In this document: piece by piece, positions 24,902-31,980 of the stretch
Layout of the letters: the number at the start of each line of letters is the position of its first letter
How positions within the stretch are numbered: position 1 is the stretch's first letter
Assembly: GCF_943193015.1 (NCBI RefSeq)
Contig: NZ_CALPCM010000031.1
Coordinates: 1 to 33,587 of the forward strand
DNA length: 33,587 nucleotides
Direction: 5' to 3'
Source: Hominisplanchenecus_A murintestinalis
Lineage (GTDB): Bacteria; Bacillota; Clostridia; Lachnospirales; Lachnospiraceae
Translations under genes and position numbers: made by a program
The notes under the pieces: generated by a model
Told to the model about the DNA's origin: nothing
Seen by the model: the letters and a program-made list of their open reading frames with translations, nothing else
Databases searched by the model: none

Positions 24902-24943
24902 TTGACTTTTTAATATCAATATGATATTATTATCACTGTGATA
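24902..24943 (+). promoter_or_regulatory. Promoter and double operator of the ABC cassette
   Basis: TTGACT (24902-24907), 17 bases and TATTAT (24925-24930). AATATCA-3-TGATATT (24912-24928) fills the spacer and -10 box, and TATCA-3-TGATA (24931-24943) follows directly. Both resemble the palindrome over the regulator promoter. Confidence 0.65.
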
Positions 24944-24963
24944 TTAAAAAGGAGGCAAGACCT

Positions 24964-25161
24964 ATGAAGAAAAAATGCATCATCATTACATTTGTAACTT
25001 TTGTTGTATTAGCAGCACTAACTTTTTTATTGCCGCAGGAAATCCCATTACACTTTGGAGTGTCTGGTTCTGGTTCGGTTGTAAATAAATATTTTATTCT
25101 ATTATTTACCCCTGTACCCGCAATCCTTTACTGGGCAATTGTGAAAAAGTACAAAAACTAA
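24964..25161 (+). CDS. Small DUF1648 membrane protein
   Basis: The 65 residues contain two hydrophobic segments (IIITFVTFVVLAALTFLL and YFILLFTPVPAILYWAIV) joined by the DUF1648 signature (IPLHFGVSGSGSVVNKY). DUF1648 is found in SdpI-like immunity and other envelope proteins; this is only the minimal domain. GGAGG precedes the ATG. It is the first gene of the transporter operon, 21 bases before the ATPase, and may assist or protect it, but this is inference. Confidence 0.8.
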   Translation: MKKKCIIITFVTFVVLAALTFLLPQEIPLHFGVSGSGSVVNKYFILLFTPVPAILYWAIVKKYKN

Positions 25162-25182
25162 AATTCAAAGGAGGCTAATAAA

Positions 25183-25914
25183 ATGGACGCCGTATTAGAA
25201 ATTAGGAATTATTCTAAAGTTTATTCTGGAAATAAAAAGGCTGTTGACAGTCTGAATTTGAGTGTGAAAGCAGGAGAAATCCATGCTTTTATTGGTCACA
25301 ATGGTGCGGGGAAAACAACAACAATCCGTGCAGTTGTCGGGATAATGGACTTTGACGAAGGGGAAATCCTCATAAACGGTCATTCTGTAAAGAACGAGCC
25401 TGTAAAATGCAAATCTATTACAGCTTATATTCCAGACAATCCCGACTTATATGACTATGTGACAGGCATCCAATATTTAAACTATATGTGTGATATGTTT
25501 TCTGTTCCTGCCGAAGAAAGAGTTTCAAGAATACAAAAATATGCGGATGTTCTCAATTTAACGGACAGTCTTGGGGATTTAATCAGTTCCTATTCGCATG
25601 GTATGAAACAGAAGCTTGCATTAATAGGCGCATTTGTACATTCTCCCAAGCTTTTAGTGTTGGATGAGCCGTTTGTAGGTCTTGACCCTGAAGCATCTTT
25701 TCATTTAAAGAAGATTATGCGTGAACTTTGTGAAGCTGGAACAGCCATTTTTTTCTCTACTCACGTACTTGAAGTTGCCGAAAAATTGTGTGACAAGGTT
25801 ACTATCATCAATGACGGTAAATTGATAGAAAGTGGAACAATGGAAGAAATCAAAGGAAGTCATAGTCTTGAAGATGTATTCATGGAGGTAGTTGAAAATG
25901 AAAGGCAAGTATAA
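25183..25914 (+). CDS. ABC transporter ATP-binding protein
   Basis: This 243-residue ATPase powers the adjacent permease. Walker A is GHNGAGKT (residues 38-45), the signature is a variant SYSHGMKQK, Walker B is LLVLDEPFVGLDP, and the switch His is in FFSTHVLEVAE. The type resembles exporters of peptides or drugs (CcmA/BcrA-like). GGAGG precedes the ATG. It overlaps the permease gene by 17 bases. The substrate is unknown. Confidence 0.92.
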   Translation: MDAVLEIRNYSKVYSGNKKAVDSLNLSVKAGEIHAFIGHNGAGKTTTIRAVVGIMDFDEGEILINGHSVKNEPVKCKSITAYIPDNPDLYDYVTGIQYLNYMCDMFSVPAEERVSRIQKYADVLNLTDSLGDLISSYSHGMKQKLALIGAFVHSPKLLVLDEPFVGLDPEASFHLKKIMRELCEAGTAIFFSTHVLEVAEKLCDKVTIINDGKLIESGTMEEIKGSHSLEDVFMEVVENERQV

Positions 25915-27478
25915 GTATCTTTTGAGGATGCAGTTATATAATCTTTTTGGAATTAACCGATTGATTCATTCTCGTGATAAACAGGAAAAACAACGTTCTG
26001 CGATTGTTGGTGCTTTAGGACTTACCGCCATTGCTATTCTTGTAGTCTATACGGTGAAATTCAGCAACAGCATGGCAGAAGCGGGACTCAGCAAAGCATT
26101 GCCAACGCTCATGGTAGTGGTCTGCTCCTTAGCAACTTTGACCCTTACATTCGTTAAAAGTACAGGGGTTCTTATTGGATTAAAAGATTATGATATGGTT
26201 ATGTCCATGCCTGTAAGAACGATTTCTATCGTAACAAGCCGTATAACGATGCTGTATCTCATCAATCTGATAATTGGCTTTATAGCCATGCTGCCGTCAA
26301 GCATTATCTATGTCGTATACGAACATCCGCCGATTTTTAGTTACCTGTTTTTAGTGGGTGCGTTATTTTTGACACCGATTATTCCTATGATTATTTCTCT
26401 ATCATTAGGTGTTCTAATTGTTGCCGTTTCATCACATTCAAGACACAAAAATGTTTTTTCATTGGTTTTGAGTACGGCTGCCGTACTGATGATTGTATTT
26501 GCTTCCGCAAAAACACAATCAATGGATGAGGCGCAGATAACTAATTTAGGCGTTGCAATGGCAGAAGCGGTAAACAAATTTTATCCGCCTGCTATTCTTT
26601 TTACAAATGCCTTATTACATAATGATTGGGCAAGCTTTGTTATCTTTGCCGCTGTTTCCCTGTTGCTGGGCATTGCTTTCATAACGATTGTTTCTCATTA
26701 CTATAAAAGACTGAATACAGCGGTATTCTCACATTATGCAAAAAAAGATTATAAAATGGGAACATTAAAATCTTCATCTCCGTTTATGGCATTGTATAAA
26801 AAGGAGCTTCGCCGATTAAGTTCATGTACGATTTATGCCTTGAATTCATGTATTGGAATTGTCCTGCTTTTCGTTGTAGCACTTGGGGCAGCATTTTTTA
26901 TGCCGCCTGCTTTACGACAGCAAATAGAAACGATGGGAATCATGAGCATCATTCAAAATATTATGCCGATTGCGCTTGCCATTTTTGTGACTATGACTTC
27001 TACCACGGCAGCATCCTTGTCTTTAGAGGGAAAAAACAGATGGATTATGTGTTCCGCTCCAACGCAGGCAAGGACAGTGTACAATTCTAAAATTGCGGTA
27101 AATTTAACAGTGATACTTCCTGTTTTATATGTTAGTGCAATTTTTATCAGAATTGCGATTCCGTGTTCCTTGATGCAGACTATACTGTTATTTATTATCC
27201 CTACGGTATATACTTTTTTCATTTCAGTTCTTGGTGTTTATCTGAATATCAAGTTTCCTAAGTATGATTGGACAAGTGAGTATTATGCGGTAAAAGGTGG
27301 GGCAATTTCAGTTTTAGCTACAGTTGGAGGTGGAATGGCAAGCAGCTTAACGCCATTGTATCTCTGTATAATCTTTCCGCATTACCAAATGATGATTATG
27401 TTTGGTATTACTTGTCTAATACTGCTGGCAACTTTGGCAATCTATCTTAAGGTTTGCCGAACACAATTATATGTATGA
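25898..27478 (+). CDS. ABC transporter permease (ABC-2-like)
   Basis: The 526-residue protein is highly hydrophobic, with about ten or more transmembrane segments from residue ~45 on (for example AIVGALGLTAIAILVVYTV and YLFLVGALFLTPIIPMIISL). It pairs with the ATPase before it. The ATG at 25898 is chosen over TTG at 25892, because GGAGGT lies 8 bases before the ATG. It overlaps the ATPase end, so the two are translationally coupled. A large single permease with one ATPase suggests an exporter. The substrate is not identifiable; bacteriocin or antimicrobial export are possibilities only. Confidence 0.88.
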   Translation: MKGKYKYLLRMQLYNLFGINRLIHSRDKQEKQRSAIVGALGLTAIAILVVYTVKFSNSMAEAGLSKALPTLMVVVCSLATLTLTFVKSTGVLIGLKDYDMVMSMPVRTISIVTSRITMLYLINLIIGFIAMLPSSIIYVVYEHPPIFSYLFLVGALFLTPIIPMIISLSLGVLIVAVSSHSRHKNVFSLVLSTAAVLMIVFASAKTQSMDEAQITNLGVAMAEAVNKFYPPAILFTNALLHNDWASFVIFAAVSLLLGIAFITIVSHYYKRLNTAVFSHYAKKDYKMGTLKSSSPFMALYKKELRRLSSCTIYALNSCIGIVLLFVVALGAAFFMPPALRQQIETMGIMSIIQNIMPIALAIFVTMTSTTAASLSLEGKNRWIMCSAPTQARTVYNSKIAVNLTVILPVLYVSAIFIRIAIPCSLMQTILLFIIPTVYTFFISVLGVYLNIKFPKYDWTSEYYAVKGGAISVLATVGGGMASSLTPLYLCIIFPHYQMMIMFGITCLILLATLAIYLKVCRTQLYV

Positions 27479-27561
27479 AGTTGTGAAAAACATAGCTTTT
27501 TAGACTTGAAATTTAAGGCTTTGACAGATAAGAACAGATGAAAATTTTTATTTGAAAAATG

Positions 27562-27609
27562 GGAGCAGACTGCGGGTGAGATTGCAAAGTAACTACCCGT
27601 TTCTGCTCC
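27562..27609 (+). terminator. Hairpin after the ABC operon
   Basis: GGAGCAGA/TCTGCTCC (27562-27569, 27602-27609) encloses a second stem CGGGT/ACCCG (27573-27577, 27595-27599). It lies 83 bases after the permease stop and probably ends the operon, although the following T-run is short. Confidence 0.5.
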
Positions 27610-27691
27610 TTCTGTATCGTATCATTTGTCAACCCTTGAAAAAAGTCGATTGGTTTCTTCTTGTTAATTGAACAGTTACGTTTTTTATCAA

Positions 27692-27712
27692 ATCAATTTT
27701 TTTGAAATTGAT
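27692..27712. promoter_or_regulatory. Palindrome upstream of the XRE-type gene
   Basis: ATCAATTT (27692-27699) and AAATTGAT (27705-27712) form an inverted repeat about 50 bases before the XRE-type gene. It may be an operator for one of the two regulators that follow. Confidence 0.4.
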
Positions 27713-27764
27713 GAAGTTATTTCATAGTTAAAAATAATTTATAGTACCGAAGAAAGGAGCCACT

Positions 27765-27992
27765 ATGGAACAGGGTATTGAATTACATATTTCGGAAGTG
27801 TTAAAAGAAGAGCGGACGAAAAAAGGAAACTCACAAGAGAAACTTGCAGAGTATTGTGGCGTCTCAAAGTCAGCAGTATCTAAATGGGAACAAGGAATAT
27901 CCCGTCCTAGCATTTATCAGTTCCCTCAAATAGCTGATTTTTATAATATAACAATTCAAAGACTATTAACAGGGAAAGAAAAAGATGAATAA
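27765..27992 (+). CDS. XRE-family helix-turn-helix protein
   Basis: This 75-residue protein is almost only a Cro/CI-type HTH domain (VLKEERTKKGNSQEKLAEYC, then GVSKSAVSKWEQGISRPSI, and ITIQRLLTG at the end). It binds DNA, most likely as a local repressor. AAAGGAG precedes the ATG. It overlaps the next regulator gene by 8 bases, so the pair is coupled. Confidence 0.85.
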   Translation: MEQGIELHISEVLKEERTKKGNSQEKLAEYCGVSKSAVSKWEQGISRPSIYQFPQIADFYNITIQRLLTGKEKDE

Positions 27993-28326
27993 AAGATACA
28001 AGTATCAGGAAGTTGCAGAACAAATTAAAATGGATATTTTTGTAAATTATCAAGCACCAAGTAAACCGATACCGAGTATAAGGGAATATGCGGAAGTTAA
28101 TCAAGTAAATCCCCATACAGTAGCTTGTGCTTTAAGGTTGTTGATGGAAAAGGGTATTATTTATACCAATGAAAGAAAAGGTTATTATGTTGCTGTTGAT
28201 ATTAAAGATGTAAAGAAAAAATTAGTGGATGAAGCTAAGAAAGAGTTGCTATGTAAATTGTCCCAATTGGGATATAAAAAAGAAGAAATCGCTATGCTCA
28301 TTAGGCATTTTCTAGAGGATTATTAG
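27985..28326 (+). CDS. GntR-family regulator (YtrA type)
   Basis: The 113 residues contain an N-terminal GntR winged helix (YQEVAEQIKMDIFVNYQAPS, PIPSIREYAEVNQVNPHTV) and a short C-terminal helical region, the size of the YtrA subfamily. YtrA regulators usually sit beside ABC transporter genes, which fits the cassette upstream. The stop is followed by a long leader with hairpins before the next gene. Confidence 0.85.
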   Translation: MNKRYKYQEVAEQIKMDIFVNYQAPSKPIPSIREYAEVNQVNPHTVACALRLLMEKGIIYTNERKGYYVAVDIKDVKKKLVDEAKKELLCKLSQLGYKKEEIAMLIRHFLEDY

Positions 28327-28413
28327 AACATAAAGAAATCATTATTGGAATTTGAAATAGGCAATACAAGCACGCCATATAAAAAAACGGTGTTTTGGTG
28401 GGCTGATTTGCTA

Positions 28414-28491
28414 TGCCCGAAAAGACTTAACAGACACTCTCCAGACCTGTTTTAAGTTTGGAGGGATTTTTTTATGTCCTTTTTTCGGGCA
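28414..28491 (+). terminator. Nested hairpin and terminator
   Basis: An 8-bp stem CTCCAGAC/GTTTGGAG (28439-28446, 28456-28463) is followed by GGA and seven T, a good terminator. It lies inside a larger inverted repeat, TGCCCGAAAA/TTTTCGGGCA (28414-28423, 28482-28491). The two structures could coexist or compete, as in an attenuator. The rest of the 28327-28795 gap shows only direct repeats and no convincing gene. Confidence 0.6.
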
Positions 28492-28501
28492 GTAAGCTAT
28501 C

Positions 28502-28587
28502 TGCTCATGCAACGCAGATTTGACTTATACATAGCATATTGGGGATTGGCAGGAAACCCGTTAAAAAAGTCCCTGCTTATGCAACGC
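28502..28587 (+). repeat. Two 14-base direct repeats
   Basis: TGCTCATGCAACGC (28502-28515) and TGCTTATGCAACGC (28574-28587) differ at one base and start 72 bases apart, between the nested hairpin and the sigma-like gene. They might be protein-binding sites. Function unknown. Confidence 0.5.
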
Positions 28588-28795
28588 TACTTCTCACCAT
28601 GAAACCAGAAGTAGAATCTCCACTTAACAGAATTGAGATTACTTATAACCGTAGAGGACACAGAGCCTTTGCGGTTTTTCTTTTGTCGTTTTTTATCGGA
28701 ATGTGCCGAGGGGCTGTTTCTGCTGTTGGCTGTCGTTCGCCGCCTTTCCAATCTGGATTATTACATTTCAAAAATTCAGATTGGAGGAAAAAAGA

Positions 28796-29221
28796 ATGGC
28801 ATACAACAACGGACGTGAGAACAGGAAATGGCTTATCTGGAAAGAAGCCGAGGAAAAAATATTGCGGGAGCATGGAGTTGATGAAAACACCATTGAACAA
28901 ATCCGCACAGACGACAGGGCAGACTTCAATTCCAACAGGCGGTTTTACCATTGGACAAGCGACTTCGGCGAATACCTTGAGGGAATGGCAGACAGGGAGC
29001 GGGATACCGAAGTAAAGTCGGTTGCCGATTTACTGGATGAGATTGAGGACGAGACTCTGTATCGGGCATTGCTTACGGTGGACATGCGTACCCTGCAAAT
29101 TATCCTGCTGAAAATGCAGGGCTATTCCACAAAGGAAATTGCCCCGCTTGTTGGATTGACAACGGGAGCTATCTATGCAAGGCTAGACCATCTGCGGAAA
29201 AAGCTGCGGAAGATTTTATAA
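28796..29221 (+). CDS. Sigma-70-like HTH protein of the mobile element
   Basis: This 141-residue protein ends in a sigma region-4-like helix-turn-helix (LQIILLKMQGYSTKEIAPLV, GLTTGAIYARLDHLRKKL). Region 2 is not visible, so it is a sigma-like or activator protein rather than a full sigma factor. Such genes are common next to the mobilization genes of Firmicutes integrative elements. The ATG at 28796 follows GGAGGAAAAAAGA; the open frame extends upstream but without a ribosome binding site. Confidence 0.8.
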   Translation: MAYNNGRENRKWLIWKEAEEKILREHGVDENTIEQIRTDDRADFNSNRRFYHWTSDFGEYLEGMADRERDTEVKSVADLLDEIEDETLYRALLTVDMRTLQIILLKMQGYSTKEIAPLVGLTTGAIYARLDHLRKKLRKIL

Positions 29222-29252
29222 TCATCTAAGATAGACGGTTTTTCGGCGGGCT

Positions 29253-29283
29253 ATTGGGTGGGGATAAAATTTCCCCACCCAAT
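29253..29283 (+). terminator. Terminator after the sigma-like gene
   Basis: A perfect 12-bp stem ATTGGGTGGGGA/TCCCCACCCAAT (29253-29264, 29272-29283) lies 31 bases after the stop. The flank is A/T-rich (TTTAAAATTAAA). It may act in both directions. Confidence 0.65.
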
Positions 29284-29853
29284 TTAAAATTAAATGAATA
29301 AAATTCCCGTCCACAGGGAATACTAAAAAGTTTGCTCAAAATCTTGACATGGATACAGCCGCTATGGTATTCTGAAATACCCGTAAGGGAATTGGAAGAT
29401 TGAAAATTAAATAGCACATAGATGGAAGAATGAAATGTCAGCCAACGGACAAGGCTGACCACCGCCGAATTTATGCTGCCCTTTTCGGCTGGCGTATGGC
29501 AGCAAGGTTTTGAATCCCAAAGCCGTTACATAGCATTGCGAATCCGAGCAGGAGAAATCTCTCCTGTCGTTCGTGGTGTAGTGTAGCGGCTTTTCATTTA
29601 TCCAAAAGTCAAGAGAAAACGAATCCAGAACGGAGGTGCAGGGACATAGGATTTTCTTTTCGGCGGGTAAGACAGGTATGGAAGAATGCCGCTGCACAGG
29701 AAAAATGCTCTGCGGCGTTGTCCACAGAGATAGCGAGCATCGGATTGTGTCAGCCACAATCCCAATCCATGCCGCTTGCGGGCATGGACTAACTCAGAGG
29801 ACAGCCCCTGAATACCCCGAAGAAAGGAATTTAAGACTGGAGGATTAAGGAAA
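29284..29853 (+). other. Probable oriT / leader region of the mobilization genes
   Basis: No gene is seen in these 570 bases upstream of mobC. Several short inverted repeats are present: GGTATT/AATACC near 29365-29380, GTCAGCC/GGCTGAC near 29438-29460, AGGAGA/TCTCCT near 29550-29565, GATTGTG/CACAATC near 29743-29761 and CCATGCC/GGCATGG near 29767-29786. A hairpin-rich non-coding stretch directly before MobC and relaxase genes is where oriT normally lies. The nick site cannot be fixed from sequence alone. Confidence 0.45.
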
Positions 29854-30210
29854 ATGAGCAGAGAAAAATCAGAAAAGGACGTGCGGAATGTCCCGATTAC
29901 CGTCCGATTGAACGAGGAAGAACATGAAAAATTAAAGCAGTGCGCCGCCGCTTGCGGTCTGTCCGCAGCAGAATTTATGCGCCAGTTATGCAAGGGAAAC
30001 TCCCCGCAGCCACAGCCTAAAACCGAGTTTTGGGAACTGTTAAACAAGCTCTATGAAATGCATGACGCTTTCAAAAAGTGTGTTCCCTACTATCCAACCA
30101 CCGCCGAAATCTGTAAAGAGATTGAGGATTTTATCTTAGAACTGCAACAAAAAACAACTCTCCCACAACGATTTAACGTAGAAGAATTGACAGAACAGGG
30201 GGCGGTCTGA
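29854..30210 (+). CDS. mobC: Mobilization accessory protein MobC
   Basis: The 118 residues begin with a ribbon-helix-helix domain (VPITVRLNEEEHEKLKQCAA, CGLSAAEFMRQLCKG), as in MobC-type relaxosome proteins that bind oriT and help the relaxase. The C-terminal half is helical. It ends two bases before the relaxase start, so the two are one transcription unit. AGGAAA precedes the ATG. Confidence 0.85.
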   Translation: MSREKSEKDVRNVPITVRLNEEEHEKLKQCAAACGLSAAEFMRQLCKGNSPQPQPKTEFWELLNKLYEMHDAFKKCVPYYPTTAEICKEIEDFILELQQKTTLPQRFNVEELTEQGAV

Positions 30211-30211
30211 T

Positions 30212-31576
30212 ATGGCGGTAACAAGCCTATGGCATGTCAAAGGGAGCATAAAAGACGTGATTGACTATATAGAAAACCCAGAAAAGACCGTGCCGAATCA
30301 AGATATGCAGGATTTTTTTGACGTGTTCTCCTATGTGAAAAATCCGTTAAAAACAAATGAGGGCGAGTATGTTTCCGCAATCAATTGTCTGAAAGAAACA
30401 GCATTACAGCAGATGATTTTGACAAAAAAACAGTACCAAAAGACAGGCGGATATATCGCTTGGCACGGCTACCAGAGCTTCAAGCCAGACGAGGTAACGC
30501 CCGAACAGTGCCATGAAATCGGGTTGAAGCTAGCAAGGGAGATGTGGGGCGACAAGTACCAGATAATCGTTGCCACCCACCTTGACAAAGGACATCTGCA
30601 TAATCATTTCTGCTTCAACTCCGTTTCTTATCTGGATGGGAGCAAATATAATTACTCAAAATCGGAGCAGAAACGGTTAAGGGAAGTGTCCGACCGCTTA
30701 TGCCGAGAGTACGGTTTGTCGGTAATTGAAAACCCCAAGAAAGCCCCGTCAAGACCACTGTATCTGGACGAAAAGAACGGCAAGCCGACACGCTACAACG
30801 TCTATCGGAAGGATTTAAAAGAAGCAATCAACGGGAGCAGGGATTTACAGCACTTGATGAAATACCTTACTGACAAGGGATATGAAATTGATTTTTCGGG
30901 CAGCCATTGGAAAATGAAGCTGCCGCAATACAACCATTTCACAAGGTTAGACACGCTTGACGAGCGGCTGACTCCCGATTTCATACGGTCATGTTTAGGC
31001 GGGATTTCCCGCTATGGAAACTACAAAGCAAGGATTTCCTACTCTCCCCATATGCCAGAGCAGTATAAAAACGCATGGAAATCACACCAGAAAACCACGG
31101 GAATCTTAGCGTTATATTACTACTGGTGCTATCAGTTAGGGATATTTCCCAAAGGCACGGACTACAAGCCGACAAGCCCGCTGATGAAAGAGGAATTGCG
31201 GAAACTGGACGAGATTACCGCACAGGTGCGGTATATGTCAAAGCATAACATTTCTACTCTCTCCGATTTACACGCCGACAGGGAGAAAAACCAGACCGAA
31301 ATGAATAAACTGATTGACTACCGCCAGCATTTGCGGAACAAGGTACGCCGTGCCACACCAGCCGAAAAAGAAACACTCCGAGCCGAAAAACAGGGCGTGA
31401 CAGAGCGGATAACGGAGCTTAGAAAGCGGCTGAAATATGCGGACGGGATTGAGAAACGCTCCGCACACATTGACGGCTGCTTAAACCAAATCCACGACAC
31501 GATTGAAAATCAGTGGTTAAATCGGCAGAAACAGCCAATTAAAACAGACCGCAGGAGGGAGGAATTATTGCGATGA
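30212..31576 (+). CDS. Relaxase / mobilization nuclease
   Basis: The 454-residue relaxase nicks oriT and leads the strand into the recipient. The three-His metal motif is HLDKGHLHNHF (H123, H130, H132), and the N-terminus has VIDYIENPEKT, typical of this MobP-like family and a possible site of the catalytic Tyr. The C-terminal half is a charged helical region (YRQHLRNKVRRATPAEKETL). It has the position and likely role of TnpZ in Tn4451, although I cannot confirm it is the same subfamily. The stop overlaps the tnpW start (ATGA). Confidence 0.9.
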   Translation: MAVTSLWHVKGSIKDVIDYIENPEKTVPNQDMQDFFDVFSYVKNPLKTNEGEYVSAINCLKETALQQMILTKKQYQKTGGYIAWHGYQSFKPDEVTPEQCHEIGLKLAREMWGDKYQIIVATHLDKGHLHNHFCFNSVSYLDGSKYNYSKSEQKRLREVSDRLCREYGLSVIENPKKAPSRPLYLDEKNGKPTRYNVYRKDLKEAINGSRDLQHLMKYLTDKGYEIDFSGSHWKMKLPQYNHFTRLDTLDERLTPDFIRSCLGGISRYGNYKARISYSPHMPEQYKNAWKSHQKTTGILALYYYWCYQLGIFPKGTDYKPTSPLMKEELRKLDEITAQVRYMSKHNISTLSDLHADREKNQTEMNKLIDYRQHLRNKVRRATPAEKETLRAEKQGVTERITELRKRLKYADGIEKRSAHIDGCLNQIHDTIENQWLNRQKQPIKTDRRREELLR

Positions 31577-31872
31577 GCAGACTGTCCGAGAAAGAAATAC
31601 AGGAGATTATGGAGGAATACAAGGACGCCCCTATGGTAAATCCCGATAAGATATATCCCCCTCTGCCGCCTGTCCAGAACGTCACGCCCCTTGTCCGCAT
31701 CCCAGAGCCGATGAGTTTCACCGAGAAAATCGGCGGCACGGAATTCACCGTCAACGCCCATTTCCGAAAAGACGGGAGGGACTTACTTGTAATGCTTACG
31801 GATATTTTTCGGCGTGGCGCACAGGGATATGGATTTTATGATGAGAATTGGGGTGATGACAACGGGGAATAA
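31573..31872 (+). CDS. tnpW: Transposon-encoded protein TnpW
   Basis: This 99-residue protein resembles TnpW of Tn4451-like elements: an N-terminal charged helix (SRLSEKEIQEIMEEYKDA), a Pro-rich stretch and a C-terminal block (EKIGGTEFTVNAHFRKDGRD). Function unknown. It starts within the relaxase stop and is followed by the recombinase promoter. Confidence 0.8.
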   Translation: MSRLSEKEIQEIMEEYKDAPMVNPDKIYPPLPPVQNVTPLVRIPEPMSFTEKIGGTEFTVNAHFRKDGRDLLVMLTDIFRRGAQGYGFYDENWGDDNGE

Positions 31873-31903
31873 CAGGCAGCGGAAGAATTATCGCTTTAAA
31901 GCG

Positions 31904-31932
31904 TTGAAGTTTAAGGGCAGATGTGGTACACT
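31904..31932 (+). promoter_or_regulatory. Promoter of the recombinase gene
   Basis: TTGAAG (31904-31909), 17 bases and TACACT (31927-31932), about 50 bases before the tnpX-type start. It would let the recombinase be expressed separately from the mobilization genes. Confidence 0.6.
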
Positions 31933-31980
31933 GTACCTACACTTCACAATACCGTGTCTGCTGTCGGGAAGGAGAGCTTT

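Noticed and set aside
28539..29015. 158-codon frame over the start of the sigma-like gene
   Set aside because: It overlaps the better supported sigma-like gene in another frame, and its translation after about residue 35 looks like a shadow.
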